Below are positions 53,735 through 63,801 of a DNA stretch of 64,000 nt, piece after piece; within the stretch, counting starts at the first letter, position 1; each line of letters begins with the position of its first letter. The stretch covers positions 124,001 through 188,000 of the forward strand of contig JAXLQP010000009.1 of the NCBI GenBank assembly GCA_046331565.1. Reading direction: 5' to 3'. The notes beneath the pieces are model-generated. The model was not told where the DNA came from, searched no databases, and worked only from the letters and a program-made list of their open reading frames with translations. Origin of the DNA: DASRDU01 sp046331565. GTDB lineage: Bacteria > Acidobacteriota > Blastocatellia > RBC074. A program made the translations under genes and the position numbers.

Positions 53735-55027
53735 TCAGGCATTCCGCAGCATTTCAGCATTTTCAGGAATCCGGCGAATGACGCCCAGCCTGCCAATCAG
53801 CAGATGAACCATCAGAAAGGCCAGCAGGTACATGCCCGCACACGACGCAAAGATCGGCGCAAATGACCACGCATCCACCACGCGCCCGATGTAACGTTGC
53901 GTCACTGCGCCCGCCAGCGCACCCAGGGCGCCGCCGAGACCCGTCACCGTGCCGATGGCCTGTTTCGGAAAAACTTCGGCAGGCAGCGTAATGTTGCCCC
54001 ACGCCGCGTGCCCGAAAAACATTCCGGCCACGACCACCAGCGCCAGCATCGGATTTTCAATGCGCGGAATCAGCAGACAAAAGACCGGCATCGCCAGCGA
54101 TACCGCCAGCATCGTCGTTTTACGCGCCCGGCTCAGTTCCCATCCCCGCGCAATCAGAAAGCGCGGCATCGCACCGCTGAACAGATTGCCAAGCGTCAGC
54201 GCCGCAAACGGAATCCAGACAAACATGCCGATCTGTTTCAGATCAAAGCCGCGCTCTTTCTGAAAGTAAAACGGAATCCAGAAATTCAGAAAGTAACTGA
54301 TCGGATCAGTCAGCACTCGCGCCATGACACACCCCCACGTCTCCTTCATCCGAATCAGGCGACCGAGCGGTGCAGGCCGCTCGCCCGCTTCGCCCTCTGA
54401 TTTCTGATCGGCGAGAATCAGCTCGCGTTCTTCCTCGCTGATGCGCGGATGGTCTTTGGGCAGACGGTAAATCAGCGACCACGCCGCCACCCAGAAAAAG
54501 CCGAGCGCCCCCGTCACGACAAAAGCCGAACGCCAGCCGAAATGCAGCGCGATGAATGACACCACCGGCGCAGCAAACATCGAACCGAGCGCCGTGCCCG
54601 CATTGAAAACGCCCACCGCCAGCGCCCGGTCGCGCATCGGAAACCATTCCGACACGGCGCGCACTCCGCCTGGAAAGCTGCCCGGCTCGAACACGCCGAG
54701 CAGAAAGCGAAAGAACGAAAACTGCCCGACCGTCCCGGCAAAAACGTGCAGCATATTCGCCACCGACCAGCCGGAAACAAAAAACATAAAACCGCGCCGC
54801 GTGCCGACGAAATCAATGATGCGACCGCTGACCAGATACATCACCGCATAGCTCGTCAGGAACCATGCATTGATGTCGCCATAATTCGCGGACTTCAGCC
54901 CAAGCTCATCCTTGATTGTGCCAATCAGCACCGCCAGCGTCTGCCGGTCGAGGTAATTCAGTTCCGAAGCCAGACACAGCAGAATCGCAATGTACCAGCG
55001 CAGATGTTTGATGGGGCGTTTGTTCAT
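53735..55027 (-). CDS. MFS transporter, ACS (hexuronate/sugar acid) family-like
   Basis: The 430-residue protein has about 12 hydrophobic segments. It starts MNKRPIKHLRWYIAILLCLA and carries ASELNYLDRQTLAVL, the typical first-helix motif of anion:cation symporters such as ExuT. The later loop has the charged segment RLPKDHPRISEEERELI. It probably takes up a sugar acid such as a hexuronate by proton symport. The start at 55027 is chosen because the frame upstream (to 55102) is encoded by inverted repeat J and is repetitive. It is transcribed with the Gfo/Idh gene (52663). Confidence 0.85.
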   Translation of the reverse strand: MNKRPIKHLRWYIAILLCLASELNYLDRQTLAVLIGTIKDELGLKSANYGDINAWFLTSYAVMYLVSGRIIDFVGTRRGFMFFVSGWSVANMLHVFAGTVGQFSFFRFLLGVFEPGSFPGGVRAVSEWFPMRDRALAVGVFNAGTALGSMFAAPVVSFIALHFGWRSAFVVTGALGFFWVAAWSLIYRLPKDHPRISEEERELILADQKSEGEAGERPAPLGRLIRMKETWGCVMARVLTDPISYFLNFWIPFYFQKERGFDLKQIGMFVWIPFAALTLGNLFSGAMPRFLIARGWELSRARKTTMLAVSLAMPVFCLLIPRIENPMLALVVVAGMFFGHAAWGNITLPAEVFPKQAIGTVTGLGGALGALAGAVTQRYIGRVVDAWSFAPIFASCAGMYLLAFLMVHLLIGRLGVIRRIPENAEMLRNA

Positions 55028-55046
55028 AGGGTAGTCAGAAGCGAAA

Positions 55047-55149
55047 TCAATTCTCCATTCTCCATTCTCAATTCTCCATTCCCTGGCAGGAGACAGGCTC
55101 ACCAGTCACTGCCGCTGCAAATAATTGAGAATGGAAAGTTGAGAATTGA
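55047..55149. repeat. Long inverted repeat J
   Basis: The 27-nt arms (55047-55073 and 55123-55149) match at 24 positions. The left side carries ATTCTC four times at exact 7-nt spacing. It lies just upstream of the MFS start and, read in the MFS frame, gives the repetitive peptide EWRIENGEWRID. Confidence 0.85.
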
Positions 55150-55198
55150 GAATGCCTGTGTGCAGGACTTCAGTTCTTTTTTGATTCACTCACCCGCT

Positions 55199-56185
55199 TC
55201 AGCAGTCCTGTTCGGCTGTGACCCTGATGATGTCCAGGCGTCCGGCCTCCTCATTCCATTCAGCCACCACGCGCCCGGAGGTTTTGCAGCCGACAAATTC
55301 AGCCGGTTGTGTCGAAGCCAGCGGCAGCACTTCTGAAATCGCAAGCCCGGTGAATTTCACCGTGTTTTCAACCGCGCGATTCATCGTCAGCGCGGAACCC
55401 GCCAGCCACGCTTTGCCCGGTTCAGCTACGCGGCCATCGGCGCTCAACTCAACCGTCGTTTCACCCAGGACATAAGTTCCCGGCGCGCATCCGGCAGCGG
55501 CAATCGCATCGGTGACGAGCATCGAACGTGACAGCGTTTTGGCGCGCAGCATGGTTTTGACTGTGGCGGGCGGCAGGTGATGACCGTCAACAATGAAACT
55601 GGCGCACAACTCATCAGCCGCGAGTTGTTCCCAGATGAAATTCGGATGGCGCGGCAACAGGTTTGCGCAGCCATTGCCCAGATGCGTTGACAGCGTTGCG
55701 CCCGCGCTGATTGCATCGCGGATTTGTTCAGGCTGTGCGGCAGTATGACCGATGGCGACGCGAACGCCTGAAGCCGCCAGATACTCAGTCAGTTCAAGTG
55801 CGCCGTCAACTTCGGGCGCGAGCGTGACAATCAGAATGCGACCATCCGCAGCTTCCTGCCTGCGCCTGAAATCATCAACTGACGCAATCATCACGTGTTG
55901 TCGCGGATGCGCGCCGCGCGGGCCGTCAACCGGCGAAATGTACGGCCCTTCCATATGAATCCCGGCCACCGCCGCATCGCTCATTTTCGCCAGCATTCGC
56001 GCACACCGGGCAAAGCCGTCAAATGACGAAGTAATCAATGTCGGCAACAGCCGCGTCACACCTGTCCGGCGCATCGCCGCAATCGCGCGCTGCACCTGCT
56101 CCGCCGCAGTCTGCGGATCATTGAAATCAACTCCGGCAAACCCGTTGACCTGAAGATCGAAGAATCCGGGAAATTCAAGCGGCAT
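55199..56185 (-). CDS. nagA: N-acetylglucosamine-6-phosphate deacetylase, short form
   Basis: The 328-residue amidohydrolase has the NagA motifs: metal-binding glutamate in GIHMEGPYISP, histidines in IGHTAAQ and THLGNG, substrate-binding VDGHHL and the catalytic aspartate in LVTDAIAAAG. It begins at GFFDLQVNGFAGVDFND, which is where the metal-dependent barrel starts. The small N-terminal beta-domain (about 50 residues in E. coli NagA) is therefore missing. An in-frame stop lies 8 codons before the ATG. It removes acetate from GlcNAc-6-P and is paired with nagB, 91 bp away, with inverted repeat K between them. Confidence 0.87.
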   Translation of the reverse strand: MPLEFPGFFDLQVNGFAGVDFNDPQTAAEQVQRAIAAMRRTGVTRLLPTLITSSFDGFARCARMLAKMSDAAVAGIHMEGPYISPVDGPRGAHPRQHVMIASVDDFRRRQEAADGRILIVTLAPEVDGALELTEYLAASGVRVAIGHTAAQPEQIRDAISAGATLSTHLGNGCANLLPRHPNFIWEQLAADELCASFIVDGHHLPPATVKTMLRAKTLSRSMLVTDAIAAAGCAPGTYVLGETTVELSADGRVAEPGKAWLAGSALTMNRAVENTVKFTGLAISEVLPLASTQPAEFVGCKTSGRVVAEWNEEAGRLDIIRVTAEQDC

Positions 56186-56194
56186 AGACGAGTC

Positions 56195-56285
56195 AGTGAA
56201 TAGTGGTCAGTGGTTAGTGGTTAGTGAAGAAAGAAGGTGGTCATTGTTCCGTTCACTCCGGACTAACCACTGACCACTATTCACT
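56195..56285. repeat. Long inverted repeat K
   Basis: Perfect 24-nt arms (56195-56218 and 56262-56285). The left side has AGTG five times at exact 7-nt spacing. The right arm contains the stop codon of nagB (56277-56279), and the left arm starts 9 bp upstream of the nagA start. Confidence 0.95.
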
Positions 56286-57017
56286 ATTTCTGAGAAGCGA
56301 AGCCGAAGCGCGATCAAGATAAATCGTGACCGCAGGATGTGTGCGCAGAATTGAGGCCGGGGCGAGCGGGCTGATGTCGTCTTCCAGACAGGCCTGCACG
56401 GCGGCGGCTTTTCTTTCATCGGGCACGACGCAGATGATGTTTTCAGCCCTGAGAATCTGGCGCACGGACATTGAAATCGCCTGGGTCGGCACTACTGACA
56501 AATCAGCAAACCAGCCTTCGCCCACCTGCTGACGACGACAGGCTTCATCAAGACTGACGATCAGGTAAGGCTGCCCGGTTTCAAAATCAGCGGGCGGATC
56601 ATTGAAAGCCAGATGACCATTTTCGCCAATGCCGACAAAGGCCACATTGATCGGAGCGGCATTGAGTTCCCTGCCGACCTGCTCACACACTGCCTGCGGA
56701 TTGTGTTCGCCATCCAGCAGGTGATGATGTTCGATGCCGGTTTTACTGATCAGGCGTTCGATCAGATAACGGCGAAAGCTGGCCGGATGCGAAATCGGCA
56801 GGCCGATGTATTCATCCAGGTGAAACAGTTCGACCCGCGACCAGTCAATGCCCGGCGTCGCGGTCAGCGCTTCGAGAAAGTCGAATTGCGAAGCGCCGGT
56901 TGCCGCAATGATGCGCACGCGGCCCGTCGCCCTGATCGCCTCTTTCATCAGTTCCGCTGCCTGTGCCGCCGCCGCTTTTCCGAGTTCGGTTTTGTCATCA
57001 AAAATTCTGACCAGCAT
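56277..57017 (-). CDS. nagB: Glucosamine-6-phosphate deaminase
   Basis: The product is 246 residues from the ATG at 57017 (CGGAG upstream). It shows the NagB fold: TGASQFDFLEAL phosphate loop, the catalytic Asp-Glu pair in FHLDEYIGL, and GIGENGHLAFNDPPA with the active-site histidine. It converts glucosamine-6-P to fructose-6-P and ammonia, following NagA in the GlcNAc pathway. The frame is open to 57074 upstream without a ribosome site. The last residues NSE and the TAG stop are encoded by inverted repeat K, so the original C-terminus may have been altered. Confidence 0.87.
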   Translation of the reverse strand: MLVRIFDDKTELGKAAAAQAAELMKEAIRATGRVRIIAATGASQFDFLEALTATPGIDWSRVELFHLDEYIGLPISHPASFRRYLIERLISKTGIEHHHLLDGEHNPQAVCEQVGRELNAAPINVAFVGIGENGHLAFNDPPADFETGQPYLIVSLDEACRRQQVGEGWFADLSVVPTQAISMSVRQILRAENIICVVPDERKAAAVQACLEDDISPLAPASILRTHPAVTIYLDRASASLLRNSE

Positions 57018-57080
57018 GGTGAGAGTCTCCGGTTTGATCAGCGCAACCCCCTGTTCTCGGACAGCATAGAACAAAAGTGT

Positions 57081-58142
<1,062 letters not shown>

Positions 58143-58178
58143 AAACTTTCTCTCTTCCCTTTTGCCTTTTGATTTTCT

Positions 58179-59198
58179 TCAGAACCTGCCGCTGATGATT
58201 TCAAATTTCGTTGGCTTGTTCAGATTTTCGCCGCCGCTGCTGACCCAGTGCGCGACCCATTCCATCAGTTCGCCCAGCGTGACTTCGGGCCAGCCGAGCA
58301 GTTGATGACAGAGCGCGGCATTACTGAGCAGCGCCGTTTCGCCTTCGGTGTTGATGAACTCTGCCTGCCGCCCGAATCGTTGCGCGAAAAACTCTGCGGC
58401 CTGACGCACCGCAACTGTTTCCGGCCCGGTGACGTTCAGCACACGCGGCGGCGAAGCGCACAGTTCCAGCGAACGCATCGCATATGAACTCGCATCGCCC
58501 TGCCAGATGGTATTGAAGCTCGGCACGCTCAGATCAACCGGCTGACCTGCATAAACTTTTCGCGCAATATCCACCAGCACGCCGTAACGCAGGTCGCAGG
58601 CATAATTGAGTCTGAAGAACAGACACGGCGTGCCCTGTTCACGCGAGTAATATTCAAAAATGCGTTCGCGGCCCAGGCACGAACCGGCGTACTCGCCGCG
58701 TGGTTCCGGCAGATCGGTTTCAACCGAACCGCCCGAAGCAGCCGTCGTGAACGGATAAAGATTGCCCGTTGAAAAGACCACGATGCGCGACGCGCGAAAA
58801 CGCTGCGCCACCAGCGCCGGAACGAGCGTGTTGCTGACCCACGTCAGATCACTGCGCTCGGACGAGCCGAATTTGCGACCCGCCAGAAAAAACACGTTTT
58901 CGCATTCGGGCAACCGGGCAAGCTGCATTTCACTGAGCAGGTCGCAGCGCAGCGTTTCAATGCCTGCGCTTTCGAGCGCCTGCCGGACAGGCGGCGATGA
59001 AAAGCGCGAAACCGCGATGACGCGGCGACGACCGCCAGCTTCATCAGCCGCACGCCGCACGCGCCGCACGAGCGACGGCCCCATCTTGCCCCCGGCTCCG
59101 AGAATCAGAATGTCACCCGTCACGCGGCGCAGTGACGCCACATCGGCGTGACTCGGCGCGGACAGTAATTCCTCCAGTTGCTGAACTGTTTCAATCAT
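58179..59198 (-). CDS. NAD-dependent epimerase/dehydratase-family protein
   Basis: The 339-residue protein has a Rossmann fold with the glycine-rich motif ILGAGGKMGP near residues 32-41. It has the epimerase-type NYACDLRYG segment (without a clear YxxxK at the usual place), VFSTGNLYP and a substrate half. The extended SDR/GALE-like family is secure, but the classical catalytic lysine pattern was not found by eye, so activity is not certain. A decayed copy of its 5' end lies at 62023-62139. It is 53 bp from the Gfo/Idh gene upstream on the same strand. Confidence 0.8.
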   Translation of the reverse strand: MIETVQQLEELLSAPSHADVASLRRVTGDILILGAGGKMGPSLVRRVRRAADEAGGRRRVIAVSRFSSPPVRQALESAGIETLRCDLLSEMQLARLPECENVFFLAGRKFGSSERSDLTWVSNTLVPALVAQRFRASRIVVFSTGNLYPFTTAASGGSVETDLPEPRGEYAGSCLGRERIFEYYSREQGTPCLFFRLNYACDLRYGVLVDIARKVYAGQPVDLSVPSFNTIWQGDASSYAMRSLELCASPPRVLNVTGPETVAVRQAAEFFAQRFGRQAEFINTEGETALLSNAALCHQLLGWPEVTLGELMEWVAHWVSSGGENLNKPTKFEIISGRF

Positions 59199-59251
59199 TG
59201 GTATCGGTTTTTTGTAATGATGAATGCGGAATGATTCTCTGCTTCAGGTTG

Positions 59252-60589
59252 TCAGACACAGACGACATCCTGCCGCTGCGCGTCGAAAGTGGCGCGTTTG
59301 CCGCTGCGCCAGGCCGCTGTCGCCATACACAGCGCAACTGAATGACTGAATCCGGCGCGCACATCGGCCACCGGCGCTTTGCGGCTGCGAATGCATTCCA
59401 TCCAGTTGAGCATGTGCGTAGTCACGGCTTCATCATCCTCGCCGCGCGCGGCTTTTCCGGTCATCTGCATGTCCGTGAGAATCGGGCCTTCAGTCAGCTT
59501 CGTCGGCTTCCAGGGTGTGCCTTTGGCGGCTTGTTCAGTCAGGCCGCCGACAGGTGAAACGGTGCCCGCGCTGGCATCGAGGCTGCCTGCGCCGGACAGA
59601 TAAAGATCGTGAACGCCGCCCGCTGAATTGGTCATCCGGCTGGTGAAAACAACCTGAAAGCCTTTCGCGGCGTCATCCGGCGGGCCGTAATCAAAGATTG
59701 CCGTAAACGTATCAGGGTTGATGCGCCCGTCGCGCCATTGATAGATGCCGCCCTGCGCCACCGCACTGCGCGGATGTTCCAGCCCGGTCAGGTAATGCAG
59801 TGTGTCAATCGGATGCACCATCCACTGATCGGGAATGCCCGATGAATAGGGCCAGTACAGGCGATACTCAAAATATTTGTGCGGATCAAAAGCGTCGTGC
59901 GTGCGATTCATCACGAATCGCGGCCAGTCGGTGTCAGCCTCGCGCAGCGCCGCGACGAGTTGCGGGCGACGCCACCGCTTCGGCTGATTGACGTTGTAGG
60001 TCAGCTCAACGAAACTGATTTCACCGAATTCACCCGAACGAAGGTAATCGCGCGCCCGCGCGAAGTTGCGGGCGCTGCGCCGCTGCGTGCCGATCTGCAC
60101 GACCCGCTTTGTTTCGGTGACGGCTTTCAGAACAGCCCGCGCATCGCTCATCGTGCTGGCGAGCGGTTTTTCAATGTAGGCATCGCGGCCTGCGCGCACC
60201 GCTTCAATTCCGTGCTGCGCGTGCTGGTGATCAGCCGTTGAGATGATGACGGCCTCAACCTGTTTCATCTGGTACAGCTCATCGTTGTTGCGCGCCCCGG
60301 TGACGGGTCTGCCGGTCAGCCTGCTCAGGGCGTCCGCGCCTTCGCTGCGCCGACGATTCCAGATGTCAGACACAGCGACGATTTCAAAATTCTGCGCGGC
60401 GGCCTGTTTCTGAAAGGCTGGCAGCAGCGCATCCTGAAAGCGTTCGGAATAACCGATGACGCCAACGCCGATGCGTTCATTGGCGCCGATGATGCGGGCA
60501 TAGCTCGATGCATCCCACGTTACGGCGCAGCTGACTGCCCCGGCAGCGAGCCGGATAAAGTTGCGGCGTGAGCCGCCTGGATCAGACAT
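59252..60589 (-). CDS. Gfo/Idh/MocA-family oxidoreductase with twin-arginine signal
   Basis: The product is 445 residues from the ATG at 60589, chosen for its strong GGAGGAG site and the export signal GSRRNFIRLAAGAVSCAV; the frame upstream to 60715 has no site. The NAD(P)-binding GVGVIGYSERF and the active-site AYIEKPLA segment are typical of the family. The extended C-terminal half has SGIPDQWMVHPIDTLHYLTG with an aspartate-histidine-rich substrate region. Such periplasmic enzymes act on sugars or inositols. It is the second family member here and lies directly downstream of the ROK regulator gene. Confidence 0.87.
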   Translation of the reverse strand: MSDPGGSRRNFIRLAAGAVSCAVTWDASSYARIIGANERIGVGVIGYSERFQDALLPAFQKQAAAQNFEIVAVSDIWNRRRSEGADALSRLTGRPVTGARNNDELYQMKQVEAVIISTADHQHAQHGIEAVRAGRDAYIEKPLASTMSDARAVLKAVTETKRVVQIGTQRRSARNFARARDYLRSGEFGEISFVELTYNVNQPKRWRRPQLVAALREADTDWPRFVMNRTHDAFDPHKYFEYRLYWPYSSGIPDQWMVHPIDTLHYLTGLEHPRSAVAQGGIYQWRDGRINPDTFTAIFDYGPPDDAAKGFQVVFTSRMTNSAGGVHDLYLSGAGSLDASAGTVSPVGGLTEQAAKGTPWKPTKLTEGPILTDMQMTGKAARGEDDEAVTTHMLNWMECIRSRKAPVADVRAGFSHSVALCMATAAWRSGKRATFDAQRQDVVCV

Positions 60590-60683
60590 TTTTCTCTCCT
60601 CCGAAAAAGTTCGACAAGCTGCCAGCCTGTCGAATACTGAGTTGCGCTGATTGAAAGTTTCGTGATCCGGATCGGGAACCAGG

Positions 60684-61922
60684 TCAGCCAACGTGCGGGA
60701 CTGACAATTGTTCATTCAGCACCAGCGTCAGCGCGCCTTTCAGACTTGGTCTGACTTCAAAGACTGAGCGGCGCAATGGAATTTCGCGGGTGTGCTGGTG
60801 CAGCCGGTTACGTTTCATCTCTTCAAGCATCACCGGCTCGATCAGGCCCCAGGCTTTGGTGATTTCGCCGCCGATGATGACCACATCAGGGTCAAGCCCG
60901 TTGACCAGCCCGGCAATGCCGATGCCCAGATAACGCGCCGTTTCGCGTACAGCTTTCATCGCTTCCGGATCGCCCGATTCAGTCAGTTCAATCAATCTGC
61001 GCATCGTCATTGCGCGGCCACCGCCTGCGCCGCGCAGTTTCTGGTAACGCGCCAGCGTCGCCAGATCAGAAGCGTACAAATCCCAGCAGCCGCGCAAACC
61101 GCAACTGCACTGCGGGCCGTCAAAGGCAATCGTCATATGCCCGAACTGCCCTGCCATCGCCTGACCGCCGCGATAAAGCCCGCCGTCAATCAGCAGACCG
61201 CAACTGAGTCCGGCGCTGACGCCGACGTAAAGCACGTTGCGCGCCTGCGCGTAACGCGCCTTGCCGTGCCACACTTCGGCCAGCGCCGCACAGCGCGCCG
61301 AACTGTCAACAATCACCGGCAGGCCGGACGCTTCTTCCAGCCACGTTTTCACCGGCACGTCGCGCCAGGGCAGCACCACCGAAGCCAGAAAGATGCCCGT
61401 CACGTTGTTGACCACGCCCGGCAGACTGACGCCGACACCGGCGAACTCTTCAAAGTCCGCGTGTTCGGCGCACATCTTTTTGATGGCCGCGCCGGTTTCG
61501 CGCAGAAATGACTGGGGGTCAGTTCCGGTTTTGAAACTGCGGCGCGCAATGATGCGGCTCTCAAAATTGCTCAGCGCGAGAATCGTTTCATCAGCGCGAA
61601 TGTCCAGGCCGAAGATGCCGTAACGCTGTTCATTGAGTCGCAGGTGGGTCGGCGGTTTGCCACCGGCTGGCGTCGTGCGGCCTGTGCCGTCCTCGATCAC
61701 GGCGCGATCTCTGAGCAGTTCCGCCATAATTGTCGAGATCGTCGCTTTGTTCAGCCCGCTGATGCGCGCCAGTTCGATGCGCGAAACCGGCTGTCGCTCG
61801 GCAATCAGGCTGAGCAGAATGCGGCGGTTGACGAAACGCAGCGTGTCGTGCCCCGCCGCCCTGACATCGTCGAGATTGGGCTTGCGCGTGTAAGAGTGTC
61901 GCGTGTGAGATGACTTCGGCAT
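60684..61922 (-). CDS. ROK-family transcriptional regulator (NagC/XylR type)
   Basis: The 412-residue protein has an N-terminal winged helix (about 28-90, SRIELARISGLNKATISTIM) and a C-terminal ROK sugar-kinase-like domain. The domain has GVGVSLPGVVN, the zinc motif CSCGLRGCWDLY and GGEITKAW. ROK repressors sense sugars such as GlcNAc-6-P or xylose and are lifted by them. It is upstream of the Gfo/Idh, epimerase, aldolase, nagB and nagA genes on the same strand, so it is the likely local regulator of the amino-sugar region. The ligand is inference. Confidence 0.9.
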   Translation of the reverse strand: MPKSSHTRHSYTRKPNLDDVRAAGHDTLRFVNRRILLSLIAERQPVSRIELARISGLNKATISTIMAELLRDRAVIEDGTGRTTPAGGKPPTHLRLNEQRYGIFGLDIRADETILALSNFESRIIARRSFKTGTDPQSFLRETGAAIKKMCAEHADFEEFAGVGVSLPGVVNNVTGIFLASVVLPWRDVPVKTWLEEASGLPVIVDSSARCAALAEVWHGKARYAQARNVLYVGVSAGLSCGLLIDGGLYRGGQAMAGQFGHMTIAFDGPQCSCGLRGCWDLYASDLATLARYQKLRGAGGGRAMTMRRLIELTESGDPEAMKAVRETARYLGIGIAGLVNGLDPDVVIIGGEITKAWGLIEPVMLEEMKRNRLHQHTREIPLRRSVFEVRPSLKGALTLVLNEQLSVPHVG

Positions 61923-62022
61923 AGGATTGCTGAACGGCCTGACATTTTCCCGGCAAAGCTTTTTCGCTCGTTGTTATTTCGTGTTGCATATTCTTTGTCA
62001 AGCCGTTCAGGGCAGTCCTGAG

Positions 62023-62139
62023 TCAGAACGGCAGGCGCGACCTCAGTCCTGCAAGCCGCACCCGCTGCGCAGGCGACGGCCCCATCTTTCCTCCGGCACC
62101 GGGAATCAGCATGTCGCCCGTGAGGCGGCGCACGACGGC
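62023..62139 (-). pseudogene. Fragment of an epimerase gene (5' end)
   Basis: On the minus strand the sequence encodes VRRLTGDMLIPGAGGKMGPS, then a short run ending at TGA (62023-62025). This copies the NAD-binding start of the epimerase at 58179-59198, which reads LRRVTGDILILGAGGKMGPS. Over 60 aligned bases 52 are identical. There is no start codon or continuation, so it is a duplicated, decayed remnant. Confidence 0.8.
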
Positions 62140-62194
62140 GGCAAAATACAGCAGTTCTCAATTGAATGTTCAGCCTCGTCGGAGCGCGGCAACG

Positions 62195-62298
62195 TGTGGA
62201 GTGCGGTGACTCGTCACCGCTTTTCGTTCGGCGGTCGAACCTTCGTTGAAACTCGCGCACTCGCCAGCCAAAGCGGTGACGAGTCACCGCACTCCACA
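62195..62298. repeat. Long inverted repeat L
   Basis: Perfect 29-nt arms (62195-62223 and 62270-62298). Each arm has a nested palindrome (GCGGTGA, CTCG, TCACCGC), as in elements G and I. It lies between the TIM-barrel gene and the epimerase fragment. Confidence 0.95.
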
Positions 62299-62373
62299 TG
62301 CTGCTGTAAGTATTCAAAGGTGAACACAGTTATTGCTACCGGCTTCATTCGCGGAGTTTCACGTCCATCGGCG

Positions 62374-63798
62374 TTACCTCGCGGCTGTCGCATCCTGCCG
62401 GGCATTTTTCAGGCAGCGGATCACCATCTGCATTTTGTCTTTGCGAGGAATTGCGGCACGTAAACTTTCAGCCTCTCGCTCGATTGCGGCCAGGTCTTTC
62501 GCATACGCGGCGCGCTGCTCAAGCGTGAGTTTTTCAGTCAGATAAACCGGCTTGCCCGGCTTGTTACTGACCAGCGGTTCCATTGAGATCGTGCCGCAGC
62601 TTTCTCCCGGCAGATGCCTGAACCATGACTCTTCAGCCTCCAGAAATATTTCCATCAGCGCATCACGCGCGGCAACTTTCGTGACTCCGTACAATTCCTC
62701 AATCGCATCCTGAAGATGTTTCTGCCACGCGGTGGCAGGGTCATTGAGCGTTTTGCCCGCGAGCCAGAACGATAATTCATCGCCCGGATTCGCCAGGAGA
62801 TGAAAGTAGTATTCACAGGCTCGCCCGCCTTCCTCAGCCAGTTGCGTGAGATGTTCGCCGACGCGGCGCGCGGTCGGCAGGAACCAGCGGTCGCGCGGCC
62901 AGTGTTGCGGCGGTTCGACCTGCGGGCCGCCGAGCGTGCCGAAATCGCAGGCCAGCGCGCCGATGATCTTCCGGCGATATTGCGGATCGCGGCGGCGGCT
63001 GGTGTCGTGCGTGTCAATCAGGTAATCCACACTCCGGCTCATCTGCACGAGCGCGGGCAGCGTGGCCGGGTTGTCGAAATCCATGCCCCAGCTATTGATG
63101 GCAATCGTTTTCTGCGGCCAGCGGCTGCGAATGTACTCGCTCGTGCGGACATTGAGCAGCGCGTGATATTCGGCGTTGCTGCAGACCCTGCACTGCGCGC
63201 ACGAGCAGCGCCCCTGATCGGCGCTTTGCAGGCTGACCCCATCAATCGGAAAACGTGCAAAGACGAAATCAATGACGCGCTGCATCCAGCGCCACGCCTC
63301 GGGTTCGCTCGCACACATCGCGCGCGGATTGCCGCGACTCACCTGCGGGTGGGCGCGGATGATCTCTTCAAAGCCCCAACTGTAAACGCCGAGGCCGGAA
63401 TAAACGCGCAGTCCCGCACGGTGCGCAGCCGCAATCAGCTTTTCCACCATTGCGCCGCGCGCCGGACTGACGGCGCTTTTGATGTCCACGGGCCAGAAGC
63501 GTGAGACATACAAGCCCCAGACCGAAAGCGCATTGAAACCGAGGCGGCGCATCAGCGCGAAGCTCTGCTGATAATCCCGCAGCAGCTCCTCATCCAGCCG
63601 CATCGAAGGCCAGTGGGCCTGCGTGTCAGCCCGCGTTGCCAGATCGGTAATCCAGCCGAGATACGCGCGATGAACGAACCTCTTTCGCTGCGGCTCAGCC
63701 GCCGTGAAGCGGATCGGCAAACGATCCGCCGTTAGTGAGACCAGAGCGGCGGCCCCTGTGGTCAACAGTTCGCGCCGCTCGAATTTTGTCTGCCTCAT
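62374..63798 (-). CDS. TIM-barrel-like secreted protein of unknown function
   Basis: The 474-residue protein begins MRQTKFERRELLTTGAAALV, a twin-arginine-like export signal. The body reads as a glycosidase-type barrel with FNALSVWGLYVSRFWPVDIK, GLRVYSGLGVYSWGFEEI and DGVSLQSADQGRCSCAQC. A conserved-looking cysteine cluster (CSCAQCRVC) may bind metal. Segments such as WRWMQRVIDFVFARFPIDG resemble uncharacterised proteins near GH20/DUF4838-like enzymes; I cannot name the family. It is the next gene after the TonB receptor whose end is at the window edge (3 bp apart), so it probably acts on the same substrate. Confidence 0.65.
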   Translation of the reverse strand: MRQTKFERRELLTTGAAALVSLTADRLPIRFTAAEPQRKRFVHRAYLGWITDLATRADTQAHWPSMRLDEELLRDYQQSFALMRRLGFNALSVWGLYVSRFWPVDIKSAVSPARGAMVEKLIAAAHRAGLRVYSGLGVYSWGFEEIIRAHPQVSRGNPRAMCASEPEAWRWMQRVIDFVFARFPIDGVSLQSADQGRCSCAQCRVCSNAEYHALLNVRTSEYIRSRWPQKTIAINSWGMDFDNPATLPALVQMSRSVDYLIDTHDTSRRRDPQYRRKIIGALACDFGTLGGPQVEPPQHWPRDRWFLPTARRVGEHLTQLAEEGGRACEYYFHLLANPGDELSFWLAGKTLNDPATAWQKHLQDAIEELYGVTKVAARDALMEIFLEAEESWFRHLPGESCGTISMEPLVSNKPGKPVYLTEKLTLEQRAAYAKDLAAIEREAESLRAAIPRKDKMQMVIRCLKNARQDATAAR

Positions 63799-63801
63799 AA
63801 A

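Larger units (their letters stand above)
61923..62373. other. Intergenic gap with gene fragment and inverted repeat L
   Basis: The 451-bp gap between the TIM-barrel protein gene and the ROK gene holds a decayed piece of an epimerase gene (62023-62139) and the perfect inverted repeat L (62195-62298). No intact gene is visible. Confidence 0.6.
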
